A stretch of 64,000 bases of DNA from Pseudanabaena biceps (GTDB taxonomy: Bacteria; Cyanobacteriota; Cyanobacteriia; Pseudanabaenales; Pseudanabaenaceae): the NCBI GenBank assembly GCA_013361095.1, contig JAATWA010000001.1, positions 1,096,001 to 1,160,000 of the forward strand. Reading direction: 5' to 3'. The position numbers and the translations under genes are program-made. The notes beneath the pieces are model-generated. The model saw only the letters and a program-made list of their open reading frames with translations, was not told where the DNA came from and did no database searches. Positions 15,659 to 26,165 of this stretch are shown here, piece by piece; within the stretch, counting starts at the first letter, position 1; every line of letters starts with the position of its first letter.

Positions 15659-18600
15659 TTAGCGGCTAATGTAAACTTGTAATGCTTTGACTAGAGCGTC
15701 ATATTCAGTGGATATATTCTGTAGTGCTTGTTCCATTTCTAATAATGCTTGAGAACTTTCCGAAGTGGAACTAAGAACAATTTTGCAAAGAGATTTTATC
15801 TTGCTACAAATTTCAAACATTTTCATCGCCCCAAAGCTAGCACTGCCGCCTTTTAGGGCATGATTTTCAAAATCCACCGTCTGAATATCTAAAGAGGCAA
15901 AAGCGGTTTGTATTTTTGCGATCGCTTTTGCCGACTCTGCCAGATAGTCTTGAATTAAGTTAGCTAGATTCTCAAAGCCGATAGAATCAGCGAGGTTATT
16001 GAGAGTTTTGATATCTAAAGATGCTTTATTTGGTTGAGATATGGTGAAATTTGCCCCTTGGGATCGGGTTACTTTTTGCAGCACTTGTGTCAAATTATCT
16101 GACTGCAAGGGCTTGGTAATATATTCATCCATGCCTGCTAATTGAGCGTCTTTGTGCGCTTCCTCAAAAGCATTGGCAGATAATCCTATAATCCAAGGCT
16201 GTCGATCTGAGCGCTGACGAATCTGCTTAGTTGCGGTTAATCCATCCATGATCGGCATTTGGATATCCATAAACACGACATCATAGGAAGTCTCATCGAT
16301 AGCTTTAACGGCTTCAGCACCATTGGTGACTGCCTTGGCATGGTAACCAAGACTTTCTAGCATTAGTAATAGAACTTTTTTATTAACAGGATTGTCTTCA
16401 GCAATTAAGATCCGTAGAGGATGATTTTTAGAAAATTCTGTACTTGATAGGTAGGTGTTGTGAGGGATAGAGTTTATAGAAAGGATTGGATTTGCATAGC
16501 TATCTGACAAGGCGCGGTATAGCTTATTAGAGGAAATGGGTTTAGTTAGCTGAGCGGCAAAGTAATTTGTTTCTACAACAGTCGGAATAGAGCTTAAGGC
16601 AATTAACTTTAGATCTGGTAGGACACCTTGAATATCTTGAGCAAGTTCCAAACCATTAAATTCGGAAGTATCTAAATCAATAATAACAACATCAAAGCGT
16701 TGGGTAGTTTGCAAGAGATGGAAAGCTTGGTTGAGATTTTGAGCAAACTGAAGCTCAATGTTAAGTGGGTGGAGATATTGCGCGATCGCAATTTGACAGG
16801 TCTGGCTGGGATGAATTAACAAAATATGCTGCATAGCAATCTGGGGCGCGATCGCATTCCCATTACTAGTGGGAGTATTTTCAACATCGGCGATTGCCTG
16901 TACTCGGATCGAAAAACTAAAGGTGGAGCCGATCCCCACCTCACTTTGGACTGCGATGTCACCGCCCATCAGTTCACAAAGCTGTTTACAAATCGCTAGT
17001 CCCAAACCAGTGCCACCATATTGGCGACTGATAGAGATATCGGCTTGACTAAAGTTTTGAAATAGTCGCGAGATCGCCTCCGCAGATATACCCACCCCTG
17101 TGTCGCGAACTTCAAATAGAAGTTCATACCATGATACTGAATCTACATCAGTGCTAAATTTTGGCAGCGATCGCGCATTTACAGAAATCACAATTTCACC
17201 ACATTCTGTAAACTTAATGGCATTGCTAACTAGATTTACCAATACCTGACGTAAGCGACCATAGTCACCGATGATCTGCTGTGGTAGGTGGCAATTAATC
17301 AACGCGAATAATTCTAGGTGTTTGCCAAAAACTTTTGCTGCCATCAGATCCAGCACTTCTTCGATGCATTGCGACAATGCAAAAGGACTAGCATCGATTT
17401 GCATTGCTCCTGATTCTATTTTGGATAAATCCAAAACATTATTGATGATTGACAATAAAATTTCACCACTGTTTTTGATGGTGGCAACGTAATCTTGCTG
17501 TTGTGGGGTTAACGAAGTTGTTTGCAAGATCTCCGTCATGCCAATTACGGCATTCATGGGGGTACGAATTTCATGGCTCATTACTGCCAAAAATCTGCTT
17601 TTTGCTTGATTAGCTTCTTCGGCAATTCTCGCCTCGGCTAATTTCGCTTCCATATTTTTGCGATCGCTAATATCTTGAGCCGTTCCATAAAGTCTAGATA
17701 TCTCCTCATTTTGATTATATTCCGCATGACCGATCGCTTCTATATAACGAGATGGCTTAGCAGAATCTGATCTGGCTAGCTCTAGTTCCATATGATAGGA
17801 CTTACCTTGACTAATAGTCAGCTGAACTGCTTCATCAAGTCGTTTTTGGGAGTCTAAGGTCATCAGTTGCAGATATGCGTCATAATTGGGAGTTCCGAAT
17901 GCAGGATCGAGATCAAAAATGCGAAATAGCTCGCTAGACCAGCTAATCTCATCACGCAAAATATGCCATTCCCAATGACCAATTTTAGAGATTCTCTGTG
18001 CTTCCTCTAGTCTGGCTTCACTCTCTCGCAAAGCTAGTTCAATGACTTTGCGATCGCTAATGTTAAATAATGAACCTAATAGAATAGGAGTCTGATTATC
18101 AATCGCCAAACCAACGCGAACGTTATCGCGCACCCAAACTACCTTGCCCTCAGCAGTCAACATCCGATATTCGCAGTTACATTCTTCGCCAGTAGCGATC
18201 GTATGCTGTATTTGTTTTTGAAAACCTTGGCGATCCTCTGGATGCACATAATCAACCCAGCCATGTAAAAAGTTATCTTGCCAAAATGAATGGGTTATCC
18301 CCAATAGATTATTTATCTGTGGACTAATAAAAGAGAACTTTTGGGCGAACTCTGTTGTATTCGCGATCGGTAATACATAGGTGACATTAGGAATCTGTTC
18401 TACTAAACTCCGATATTGTTCCATCCATCGGAAGATATTTGTATAGGCATTTTCTGCATCTTCACTGTGACGACTTAAATTTGCCTTGATTTGCTCCTGC
18501 TCTAAGGCAAAAGCAACCTGCATCGCCGCCAGTTGCAAGGTCTCAACAATCTCCTGCTCCCACCCAAGAGGCGATCGCTGACGCAAAATCATAAATCCCC

Positions 18601-19027
18601 AAAGGCAAGTTTCTGGAGCCTTCAGCACAATTGGCACAATAAAATAAGGATTGTCTTCAAATATTTGGGGCAAACTTGCGAAATCTGCTAAATCCCCTGA
18701 GTCAAGCAAAATATTCTCAAGACTATACTCAAAATTATTTGGAATCAAAGATTGAGAAGACTCATTAATACTAGAAATATTGGCAACATTAGACGCGATC
18801 GCCTCAGCAATAATCTTGCCTTGTAAATGGGAATTAGTTTGACGCGGCTCTAGCTCTGATAATTTACAGAGAGAATCTAGCTTAAAAAAAGCCACGCAAA
18901 TGATATTAGGTAAAACATTAGACAACTCCAAAACCTCACCACAAATATCCTGTAATGACTCGTGAATGTTGTGGCTCTGGCGGAGAATTTGGATAGTTCT
19001 CAGGCTAACACGCGCTGCGTGGGACAT
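15659..19027 (-). CDS. Hybrid sensor histidine kinase (GAF-PAS-PAS-HisKA-HATPase-REC-REC-Hpt)
   Basis: 1122 residues, soluble. In order: a GAF-like region (about 10-175); two PAS domains (about 205-330 and 335-455, each ending with a PAC-type ISDRK); a HisKA dimerisation domain with the phospho-acceptor His485 in AVMSHEIRTPMN; an HATPase with NAIKF and GGTGLGLAICKQL; two receivers; and a C-terminal Hpt with NHALKGGSASFG. The first receiver lacks the N-terminal acidic pair (HILLIHPSQ) and looks inactive although VVIIDLD remains; the second (LIAEDNPVN, VVFMDIQMPIMDG) looks active. A complete phosphorelay in one chain. The signal is unknown; the output partner is not in the window. Confidence 0.9.
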   Translation of the reverse strand: MSHAARVSLRTIQILRQSHNIHESLQDICGEVLELSNVLPNIICVAFFKLDSLCKLSELEPRQTNSHLQGKIIAEAIASNVANISSINESSQSLIPNNFEYSLENILLDSGDLADFASLPQIFEDNPYFIVPIVLKAPETCLWGFMILRQRSPLGWEQEIVETLQLAAMQVAFALEQEQIKANLSRHSEDAENAYTNIFRWMEQYRSLVEQIPNVTYVLPIANTTEFAQKFSFISPQINNLLGITHSFWQDNFLHGWVDYVHPEDRQGFQKQIQHTIATGEECNCEYRMLTAEGKVVWVRDNVRVGLAIDNQTPILLGSLFNISDRKVIELALRESEARLEEAQRISKIGHWEWHILRDEISWSSELFRIFDLDPAFGTPNYDAYLQLMTLDSQKRLDEAVQLTISQGKSYHMELELARSDSAKPSRYIEAIGHAEYNQNEEISRLYGTAQDISDRKNMEAKLAEARIAEEANQAKSRFLAVMSHEIRTPMNAVIGMTEILQTTSLTPQQQDYVATIKNSGEILLSIINNVLDLSKIESGAMQIDASPFALSQCIEEVLDLMAAKVFGKHLELFALINCHLPQQIIGDYGRLRQVLVNLVSNAIKFTECGEIVISVNARSLPKFSTDVDSVSWYELLFEVRDTGVGISAEAISRLFQNFSQADISISRQYGGTGLGLAICKQLCELMGGDIAVQSEVGIGSTFSFSIRVQAIADVENTPTSNGNAIAPQIAMQHILLIHPSQTCQIAIAQYLHPLNIELQFAQNLNQAFHLLQTTQRFDVVIIDLDTSEFNGLELAQDIQGVLPDLKLIALSSIPTVVETNYFAAQLTKPISSNKLYRALSDSYANPILSINSIPHNTYLSSTEFSKNHPLRILIAEDNPVNKKVLLLMLESLGYHAKAVTNGAEAVKAIDETSYDVVFMDIQMPIMDGLTATKQIRQRSDRQPWIIGLSANAFEEAHKDAQLAGMDEYITKPLQSDNLTQVLQKVTRSQGANFTISQPNKASLDIKTLNNLADSIGFENLANLIQDYLAESAKAIAKIQTAFASLDIQTVDFENHALKGGSASFGAMKMFEICSKIKSLCKIVLSSTSESSQALLEMEQALQNISTEYDALVKALQVYISR

Positions 19028-19061
19028 AGTTTTTGGAATTTTATGTTTAATTGCGCCTAGC

Positions 19062-19158
19062 TACTCCTTTCCCACCCAAAGAATAGACGTTATAAAGTGA
19101 ATAATTAGGCGTGCGCGGCTTTGCTGCGCACGCCTAATTATTCACTGGGAAGGGAGTA
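19062..19158. repeat. Dispersed palindromic element, family B
   Basis: Outer arms tactcctttccca (19062-19074) and tgggaagggagta (19146-19158) enclose a perfect hairpin gtgaataattaggcgtgcgc / complement (19097-19145). Relatives are at 27958-28045 and 60312-60407. The rest of the 518-base gap 19028-19545 contains only this and the next element. Confidence 0.75.
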
Positions 19159-19365
19159 TTTATCAAAACTTTAGCTAATCAACTGAAATATTTAAAATTT
19201 TCGATACAAAAATTTATTTCGCAAGATATTTTCCTATATGTTTCCAGAGTATTGCATCACTTAAAATCCCCCCTGCTTAAAATTTTATAGCGGCGATCAA
19301 TTTTAGCTTGAGGTGACACTTTATAACACATCAAGCCAAGCTCCCCAGCCATGCTCAATAAGACC

Positions 19366-19463
19366 CTAATTTCGAGATTTCCAGCCCCAAAAGTGCTGAA
19401 AATCTCGAAATTAGTTTTTGAAGGCTAGCTTTCAAAGCCCAATTTTGATAATGAGAATTACTG
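19366..19463. repeat. Dispersed nested palindrome, family A (partial)
   Basis: Hairpin ctaatttcgagatttccagc / gctgaaaatctcgaaattag (one mismatch), then a weaker hairpin (gaaggctagctttc), and an outer end ataatgagaatta shared with the elements at 34929 and 36890. The left outer arm is not clear, so this is a degraded copy upstream of tldD. Confidence 0.6.
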
Positions 19464-19545
19464 TAAGAAACCTATGCCAAATACCATTAATCAGTCTATT
19501 TGCTACACTTGCAGAAGACTTAAGTAATCAGTAACAAAGCACAAG

Positions 19546-21015
19546 ATGAAAACTAACCTGCTCCAGACCAAAGAGCTATCTAGCTTGCAATATGATCTCG
19601 TCAGCGATCGCTTTGACGAAACATGGGAAGCACCACTATCAATCCTATTGGGCTTAGGTCGGGCAGCAGGAGCCGATTTTGTAGAATTCTTTTTAGAGCG
19701 CAACAGTTACATTAGCTGTCTTGCTGAAGATGACACCATCACCAGTATTGCGCCACGTCTATCCACAGGAGCAGGGATTCGCGCCTTTAAAGGCAAATCT
19801 GACTGCTATGTCAGCACCAATGATTTATCTTTTTTAGGACTAAAATCTGCCCTCGAACGCGCTCTTTCGATCTTAGGGTTGCAACTTCCTTCCGCCAAGT
19901 CAGTTATTCCTTCCATTCAACTAGAACTATTCCGTGACTACGCCATCAAAAAGAGCAAAGATAGCTGGCTCTCGCAATGCAGCCCCATGCGTGAAATGGG
20001 AGAAATTTTGCTAGGTGCAAATCAACTCCTTGCCAAAAAAGGAACCCATGTTCAATCAAGGCGATCAGGCTATTTTCGTGATTGGCAAGAGATCCTTGTA
20101 GCCGCAAGTGATGGCACATTTGCGAGAGACATTCGCCTCACTCAATCCGTTGGTTCTAACTTACTTTGCGCGGATGGAACTAATCGCTCATCAATTAATA
20201 AGCGGGTCGGTGGTACAAGTGATCCCAGCTATCTCCGCACTTGGAACTACGAACCTATAGTTGAAGAAATTGCCGAAGCAGCCGCCCAAATGCTCTACGC
20301 CGATTATGTCGAATCTGGCTCCTATCCTGTGATTATGGCAAATCAATTTGGCGGCGTCATCTTCCATGAAGCCTGTGGACATTTACTCGAAACCACTGGC
20401 ATCGAAGCGAAAACGACTCCCTTTGCCGAAATGAAAGGACTGAAAATCGCGCACGAAAATCTCACTGCATGGGATGAAGGACGATCTGAAGAGGCTTTCG
20501 GCACTATCGATATGGATGATGAAGGAATGCCCACCCAGCGCACTCTTTTAATTGAGAATGGAATCTTGAAAAACTTTATCAGCGATCGCGCTGGAGAAAT
20601 GAGAACAGGACATCCCCGCACAGGCAGTGGTCGCCGTCAGAGCTATGCCTACGCCGCCGCCAGTCGGATGCGAAACACCTACATCGGTGCAGGTGAATTT
20701 AGCCTAGAGGAACTATTTGCTTCTGTAGACAAGGGCATTTATTGCAAACAAATGGGTGGTGGAAGTGTGCTACCCACAGGTCAATTTAACTTTGCCGTGG
20801 ACGAAGCCTATCTGGTGGAAAATGGCAAAATCACCAAGCCCCTCAAAGGTGCAACTTTAATCGGTGATGCTAAAGAAGTGATGCAGCAAATTTCCATGAG
20901 TTCGCGTGACTTGGAACTTGCCGCAGGTTTTTGTGGCTCAGTCAGTGGCAGTGTATATGTGACGGTTGGTCAGCCCCACATTAAAGTTGACGCGATTACC
21001 GTTGGTGGTCGCTAA
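19546..21015 (+). CDS. tldD: TldD-family metallopeptidase
   Basis: 489 residues. The zinc-binding motif HEACGH occurs in [20 protein letters not shown] at about residue 275; [15 protein letters not shown] and [20 protein letters not shown] are further TldD signatures; the C-terminus ([18 protein letters not shown]) is complete. TldD with TldE unfolds and degrades peptides, for example in maturation of modified peptides and CcdA turnover. No tldE partner is adjacent here. ATG 19546 gives a slightly long N-terminus ([20 protein letters not shown]), which is usual in cyanobacteria. Confidence 0.93.
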   Translation: MKTNLLQTKELSSLQYDLVSDRFDETWEAPLSILLGLGRAAGADFVEFFLERNSYISCLAEDDTITSIAPRLSTGAGIRAFKGKSDCYVSTNDLSFLGLKSALERALSILGLQLPSAKSVIPSIQLELFRDYAIKKSKDSWLSQCSPMREMGEILLGANQLLAKKGTHVQSRRSGYFRDWQEILVAASDGTFARDIRLTQSVGSNLLCADGTNRSSINKRVGGTSDPSYLRTWNYEPIVEEIAEAAAQMLYADYVESGSYPVIMANQFGGVIFHEACGHLLETTGIEAKTTPFAEMKGLKIAHENLTAWDEGRSEEAFGTIDMDDEGMPTQRTLLIENGILKNFISDRAGEMRTGHPRTGSGRRQSYAYAAASRMRNTYIGAGEFSLEELFASVDKGIYCKQMGGGSVLPTGQFNFAVDEAYLVENGKITKPLKGATLIGDAKEVMQQISMSSRDLELAAGFCGSVSGSVYVTVGQPHIKVDAITVGGR

Positions 21016-21124
21016 TACACATCCGCTTTGAGCTTTATTTTGAGTTGCGGCGCAAAGCGCCGCAACTCATCTTCTAGTTTTATGTTCTATAGCTCTATAG
21101 CTATAGTCAAGTGTGCTAAAACAT

Positions 21125-21179
21125 AAAACCCAAGAATTGGCTAGCGACGCAGAGCGTCGCCAGCCAATTCTTGGGTTTT
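21125..21179. repeat. Palindrome downstream of tldD
   Basis: Arms aaaacccaagaattggct plus gcgacgc and their complements around aga. The flanks (caagtgtgctaaaacataaa) recur inverted beside the palindrome at 40222-40262. First of four palindromes filling the 686-base gap 21016-21701. Confidence 0.7.
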
Positions 21180-21208
21180 GATTTGTCTTAACAAATGACT
21201 TGCCATCT

Positions 21209-21251
21209 AAGGATTAGCAGTGCGGCGCTTCGCGCCGCACTGCTAATCCTT
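21209..21251. repeat. Perfect palindrome in the tldD-kinase gap
   Basis: 20-bp arms aaggattagcagtgcggcgc / complement with loop ttc; followed by ggataggaagggagtag, the outer end of family B elements. Confidence 0.7.
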
Positions 21252-21287
21252 GGATAGGAAGGGAGTAGCTATAGACCAAAACTTGCC

Positions 21288-21340
21288 TTGTAATACCAAT
21301 AACAAAAATGGCGTTGCCATTTTTGTTATTGGTATTACAA
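21288..21340. repeat. Perfect 25-bp-arm palindrome
   Basis: Left arm ttgtaataccaataacaaaa continuing atggc, loop gtt, exact complement to 21340. It has no GC-rich core like the others. Confidence 0.7.
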
Positions 21341-21515
21341 GAAATTTCGGGAAAGATCGACTAGAACTCTATGCTCATGAAAAAAACAGTTATATTATTA
21401 GACAAGTGTTTAATAAATGCGGTATTACTAAGCGCAACAATTCTTCCATGAGTTAAGCAACGCTTATCTCGTCAAACAAGGTGCTTAAGAACCTTGTTTG
21501 TGAAGCCCTCAAATG

Positions 21516-21642
21516 TAATTCTAAATTATGAAACCAATTTTGGGATTTTCAGCGCCTTTGGCGCTGAAAATCCCAAAATTGGTTTTTGAAAGCAATTTAT
21601 AGGCTTGCTTTCAAAAACCAATTTTTATAATGAGAATTGCTG
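21516..21642. repeat. Nested palindrome, family A
   Basis: Two hairpins in a row: aaaccaattttgggattttc plus agcgcc (loop ttt), and ttggtttttgaaagcaa / ttgctttcaaaaaccaa. Outer ends ttctaaattat and ataatgagaatt are partly complementary. Same design as 34929-35060 and 36890-37019. Confidence 0.7.
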
Positions 21643-21701
21643 AGATGCAAATGCTTGTTAGTTTTTAGGATGATTAGGAATTTTAATTAGGTGATCGAGT
21701 C

Positions 21702-24197
21702 GTGCAATTAGATGTGGTCGATTTTCCTCAATCAACGATTCTTGTGGTTGACGATGATCCCGATATTCGTCAGGAGCTAGCATCATCCTTAAAAGCTCAT
21801 GGCTATATTGTCAAGACCGCTAGAGATGGTAGTGAAGCGTTGCTATGCGTCCAGAGTTATTACCCTGACTTGCTCCTAATTAATTTAAATATGCCCGAAA
21901 TGGGAGGCGATGTCGTTTGTCAGATTCTCAAAGCCGATATCGCGACTGAAGAAGTTCCCATCATTTTTATTAGCGATAATCCCGATATTACGGCAAAAGT
22001 TCGCGCCTTTGAAGTGGGCGGCGCAGACTTCATTACTAAACCCTTACAACTTGCAGAAGTCTTAGCAAGACTACATTTACACCTCTCCATCAGACATTTG
22101 CAAAGGCATCTTGCTCAAAAAAATAGTGAGCTATCTCAAGCTATATTTGATCGCGTAGGAATGCTCAAGGACTTGCAGCGGACAAACTTACTACTCCACG
22201 CCCAAAAGGAAGCTGCAATAGATGGAATTTTTGCGGTCGATGAACAGGGGCGAGTTGCTAGTTTTAATCGTCGCTTTTGTGAAATGTGGGATATTCCCCA
22301 TAGCCTGTTCATGGAAGATGTTTCCAATTCTGCGGACTCTACTGGGTCGTTACTTAGCACTTTTTTAATTCAGTCCGACCTTCCTGAAGTATTAAGCAAT
22401 CTCTTAGAGACGACCTATGATGATCCTGATGTGATTAGGCGCGGCGAGATTGTCTATCGCGATCGCATTTTTGACTATTACACTAGCCCCGTTAGTTCCG
22501 AGCAGAATCGTTTTTTTGGGTTAATTTGGTGCTTTCGCGACATAACTGCCAAAAAACAAGCTGAACTTCGTCAGATGCAACTATTAGAAGATCTCCGCAA
22601 AGCCAAAGAGGAAGCAGAAAATGCTGTCCAGACTAAGGCTGCTTTTTTGGCAATGATGAGCCATGAAATTCGCACTCCCATCAATGGCGTAATTGGGATG
22701 ACACAGCTACTCGCAGGCACTGATGTTGATGATGAGCAAGCAAAGTATGTGCGGACAATTCAAGTTAGCGGTGAAATGCTGCTTTCGGTAATCAATGATA
22801 TTTTAGACTTCTCAAAGATTGAATCGGGGAAATTGGAATTGGAAAATTCGCCCCTCGACCTGCGGGCAGTAGTGAGGGATATTTATGATGTGCAGCTACC
22901 TAAAGCTAAGGAGAAGCATCTTAAATTTGAAGTGACGATGCAGTCGAATGTGCCACCGTTTATCATTGGTGATGTGACTCGACTGCGACAGATTTTGTTA
23001 AACCTAGTTTCTAATGCTCTGAAGTTTACAGATATAGGCTCTGTAAAGATAGGAGTGCGTTTAGTGGGCGATAAAACTCCTCGTCCTGACTATCCTTTTC
23101 AATTGCTATTTTCAGTAACAGATACGGGGATTGGAATTAGTGATGCTCAGATGCAGCGGCTATTTCAGCCGTTTACTCAAGCCTCAGTATCGACCTCGCG
23201 TAAATATGGTGGCACTGGCTTGGGACTGGTGATTTGTCAAAAGTTGGTAGAAACGATGGGCGGAAAAATCCAAGTTGATAGCCAGCCTGATCAGGGTTCG
23301 ACATTCTCCTTTACGATTAGCACCCAAATCGCCAATGACCTACCCAGCTACACCTTACAAGACGCGATCGCCAAAAATACCAGTAATACCTTACGTCTAG
23401 GCGATCGCCTACCGTTACGAATTTTAATCGCTGAAGATAACTTGATTAATCAAGAGTTGTCGATGGCAATGCTGATCAAAATGGGATATCAGCCCGATGT
23501 GGTGGACAATGGCTTAGCGGTGCTAGAGGCTTTGCAGGTGCAGCATTATGACCTGCTATTGCTAGATGTGCAGATGCCAGAAATGGATGGATTAGAAACC
23601 GCCAACTATCTAGTCAATCATTGGCATGAACTGCATACAGGTTATGATCGCCCGATCATTATTGCCATGACTGCTAGTGCGATGCAAGGCGATCGCGAGA
23701 TGTGTTTGCAGGCGGGTATGGATGATTACATTAGTAAGCCGATCATGATGGATTCGCTTCAGCGCACGATCGAGCAATGGGCTACAGGGCTTCAAGATCC
23801 CAACGTGATCGCTGCCAGCAAAAAGTCCAAAGAGAAAGCGCCTCAAGATACCCTTCCCTCAGTGATTGACCCTGCTGCCATTAAAAATCTCGACCAAATC
23901 AATCCCAAATTAATTGGTCGCATGATCCATCTATTTACAACTGAAGAAGCGCCCGTTCTTTTGGAAACTCTACGCCACGCGATCGCCAATCATGATTTGC
24001 AAGCAGTTAGTTACACGGCGCATACGTTAAAGGGAAGTAGCAACATTTTGGGAGCGCGATCGCTAGGCAAACTATGTTTGGAAGTTGAACTTAAAGGTAA
24101 GCAAGGCGATCGGGAAGGTTTATCGGATCTACTCACACAAATTGAGGAGCAATATCATAAGGCTTGCCAAGAGCTTGCCAAGCTAGGTAGTCGATAA
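21702..24197 (+). CDS. Hybrid sensor kinase with N-terminal receiver (REC-PAS-HisKA-HATPase-REC-Hpt)
   Basis: 831 residues with a GTG start at 21702. The N-terminal receiver (LVVDDDPDIRQELASSL) has Asn61 where the phosphorylated Asp is expected (LLLINLNMPEMGGD), so it probably cannot be phosphorylated. A PAS domain follows at about 165-290, then HisKA with His321 (MMSHEIRTPIN), HATPase with NALKFT and GGTGLGLVICQKL, a second receiver with intact sites (LIAEDNLIN, LLLLDVQMPEMDG), and a C-terminal Hpt (AHTLKGSSNILG). Cytoplasmic multistep phosphorelay; no response regulator gene lies beside it. Four intergenic palindromes precede it. Confidence 0.9.
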   Translation: MQLDVVDFPQSTILVVDDDPDIRQELASSLKAHGYIVKTARDGSEALLCVQSYYPDLLLINLNMPEMGGDVVCQILKADIATEEVPIIFISDNPDITAKVRAFEVGGADFITKPLQLAEVLARLHLHLSIRHLQRHLAQKNSELSQAIFDRVGMLKDLQRTNLLLHAQKEAAIDGIFAVDEQGRVASFNRRFCEMWDIPHSLFMEDVSNSADSTGSLLSTFLIQSDLPEVLSNLLETTYDDPDVIRRGEIVYRDRIFDYYTSPVSSEQNRFFGLIWCFRDITAKKQAELRQMQLLEDLRKAKEEAENAVQTKAAFLAMMSHEIRTPINGVIGMTQLLAGTDVDDEQAKYVRTIQVSGEMLLSVINDILDFSKIESGKLELENSPLDLRAVVRDIYDVQLPKAKEKHLKFEVTMQSNVPPFIIGDVTRLRQILLNLVSNALKFTDIGSVKIGVRLVGDKTPRPDYPFQLLFSVTDTGIGISDAQMQRLFQPFTQASVSTSRKYGGTGLGLVICQKLVETMGGKIQVDSQPDQGSTFSFTISTQIANDLPSYTLQDAIAKNTSNTLRLGDRLPLRILIAEDNLINQELSMAMLIKMGYQPDVVDNGLAVLEALQVQHYDLLLLDVQMPEMDGLETANYLVNHWHELHTGYDRPIIIAMTASAMQGDREMCLQAGMDDYISKPIMMDSLQRTIEQWATGLQDPNVIAASKKSKEKAPQDTLPSVIDPAAIKNLDQINPKLIGRMIHLFTTEEAPVLLETLRHAIANHDLQAVSYTAHTLKGSSNILGARSLGKLCLEVELKGKQGDREGLSDLLTQIEEQYHKACQELAKLGSR

Positions 24198-24247
24198 TCA
24201 AATAAATCACAAAAATTGCTTACAGCAACTTTTTATTTAAAAAATCA

Positions 24248-24298
24248 CCAGAAAACTTTTGAGAGCCTTGCTTCGCAAGGTTTTTAAAAGTTTTCTGG
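24248..24298. terminator. Bidirectional hairpin between convergent genes
   Basis: Outer arms ccagaaaactttt / aaaagttttctgg and inner ccttgc / gcaagg around ttc, between the kinase and transglutaminase gene ends. Confidence 0.7.
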
Positions 24299-24329
24299 GT
24301 TCGGGTTTGAGCGCAAGGCGCTGTAAAAC

Positions 24330-24929
24330 TTAGACCAAACTATAGATCTGGGCGCACTCCAACGAAATGTCTGGAAGGTTACGCAACATCTCATCCCAAG
24401 TACTTTTTGCTTGCAACGCTTGGACGACAATCGGGAACGGTTCCGCAAGAATCGCTGGAAAATCTGCCTCTTCAGGCAGCTGAATCTTGTAAGCTAACTG
24501 CTCTTGAGGTGGAGTGAACTGAGCATTAACTCCCGCTTTATTGCCTCTTGCATCAACCCGATACCAACCAATATCAGGCAGATAGATAGCATTAAAACCA
24601 TGCAAACTATAAGGCGCACCTTTGTCATCAATACTCAACCGTTGATAGCAAAATCCTGCGGGAATCTGGTTGGCTCGTAATAATGCTGCTAGTAAATGAC
24701 TCTTAGCGAAGCAATACCCCGTTTTATATTGAAGAACATCGGAGGCTCGCCACGTTACAGGATTCATTTGATAGTCACAACTATGACAAATCTCGTCTCG
24801 CACCCACTCAAAACAAGCCTGTGAGATCGCCGTTGGTGTGTCAAATCTCAATGCAATTTGTTTGGCACGCTCCATAATTTCTGGATGCTGCCAGTCAATA
24901 ACTTCACTGACTTTCAAGTATTCTTTCAT
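24330..24929 (-). CDS. Transglutaminase-like cysteine protease-fold protein
   Basis: 199 residues. The catalytic triad of the transglutaminase-like superfamily is visible: Cys73 in KTGYCFAKSHLLAALLR, His110 in YSLHGFNAIYL and Asp126 in WYRVDARGN. Related prokaryotic proteins are mostly peptidases or amidases of unknown substrate. No signal peptide, so cytoplasmic. It lies 24 bases downstream of the DUF4336 gene on the same strand and may be co-transcribed with it. Confidence 0.85.
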   Translation of the reverse strand: MKEYLKVSEVIDWQHPEIMERAKQIALRFDTPTAISQACFEWVRDEICHSCDYQMNPVTWRASDVLQYKTGYCFAKSHLLAALLRANQIPAGFCYQRLSIDDKGAPYSLHGFNAIYLPDIGWYRVDARGNKAGVNAQFTPPQEQLAYKIQLPEEADFPAILAEPFPIVVQALQAKSTWDEMLRNLPDISLECAQIYSLV

Positions 24930-24953
24930 CTCTATTAATCGGATCTTTATTGT

Positions 24954-26165
24954 TTAGATTTTTTCCTGAGCGGAACGAATAATGCGATTATCTTGCAGAA
25001 TCTTATTGATCTGCTTTAAGACTTCAAAATCTTCTTCAGGAAGAGTATTGCTGTTTTTAAATTGAGAATCTTTTTCTAAGAAACTGAAGGCTTGACGGAA
25101 GTCACTGGGAGTTGCCGCGATCGCATTGCCAAAATGACAAGGAATGATCCGTACAAAGTTCCAACTTGCCACTTGATCAGCCCATGCGATCGCCGCTTGA
25201 GGATCGCGGTTGAGAATAAGAGTTTGGAGAATCGGCGCAACGAAAATTCTGCCATTTCCCCGCAACTTCTCAAAGGATTGATACCAATCTTCTTTCCATT
25301 TAAATGGGAAAAGTCCAAAAAAAGCTTTTTGCGATCGCTCTGGGGCTTTGGCTAAGTCACTTAGGGCTTGCCAAAAAGGAACTGTTTCCAATACGCGAGG
25401 TCGAAAAAAGAACAGAAATAGAGAAGTGCGTTGCCATCCCCGAATGCGACTTGCTTCTGTATCGATGATTGGCTCAGCAGCACTATCCCGCGCATGAAAA
25501 AGTAACGGATAGGGATCAAGTTGTAAAATTTCAGGAGGCTTTTCGGGTACTGAGACAATGGTATCGGTGACTAGCAAAGTCTGCGATCGCCTGTCCACCA
25601 TCGCGACTTCGGCAAACTGTCCTAGTCCGAGATTAATCGAGCCAAGAACAGCATAGTCAAACTGATCAGCAAAAGGCGCTTGCTGACTATCTTTTGGTAA
25701 GATTTTGGTGCGCCTCCAAGGTAAACCCAACCAACTTAAGGGCAAATTGATCGGAAAACTCCATTGATGCGGTGAGACATATACTTCTGCTTGAGGAAAC
25801 TTGCGTGCAAAAGGGCCGACAAATACTTTATGTTCAATTCCTGATACTGTTGGCAAAATGATGTACTTGACATCACCATGTTCTTGAACTAACTCATTTA
25901 CTAACCGAATACATTCTGGAGTCGGTGCAACGGGTGCGTATACCAGCAGTCCACCAGTTTCTAACTTAACTACGGTCATGCGAATTGGCACAACCACATA
26001 AAAGATTCCCTGAATTTGATCGAATGTCCAAACTGATTCTTTGACAACTTCTTGACGAATAGTTTTTCTTTGTCCGTAGGGATAAAGCGGTACGACCTGC
26101 CAGAATTTCCAAGCCCAGTCTTGGCTATTATTTACTTCGGCTGCTAGTTTGGTGTCGATCATCAC
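24954..26165 (-). CDS. DUF4336 domain protein
   Basis: 403 residues. I recognise the DUF4336 family, common in cyanobacteria and plastids and distantly metallo-beta-lactamase-like in layout. Landmarks: DQIQGIFYVVVPIRMTVVKL near residue 50, LLVYAPVAPTPECIRLVNEL, KYIILPTVSGIEHKVFVGPF and, at the end, NFVRIIPCHFGNAIAATPSD. The classical HxHxDH zinc site is not evident, so hydrolase activity is uncertain. No membrane segment or signal peptide. Likely in operon with the transglutaminase-like gene. Confidence 0.75.
   Translation of the reverse strand: MMIDTKLAAEVNNSQDWAWKFWQVVPLYPYGQRKTIRQEVVKESVWTFDQIQGIFYVVVPIRMTVVKLETGGLLVYAPVAPTPECIRLVNELVQEHGDVKYIILPTVSGIEHKVFVGPFARKFPQAEVYVSPHQWSFPINLPLSWLGLPWRRTKILPKDSQQAPFADQFDYAVLGSINLGLGQFAEVAMVDRRSQTLLVTDTIVSVPEKPPEILQLDPYPLLFHARDSAAEPIIDTEASRIRGWQRTSLFLFFFRPRVLETVPFWQALSDLAKAPERSQKAFFGLFPFKWKEDWYQSFEKLRGNGRIFVAPILQTLILNRDPQAAIAWADQVASWNFVRIIPCHFGNAIAATPSDFRQAFSFLEKDSQFKNSNTLPEEDFEVLKQINKILQDNRIIRSAQEKI

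Noticed and set aside
21250..21456. Open frame of 68 codons before the second hybrid kinase
   Set aside because: It runs through the palindrome at 21288-21340 and has no family pattern; treated as noncoding.
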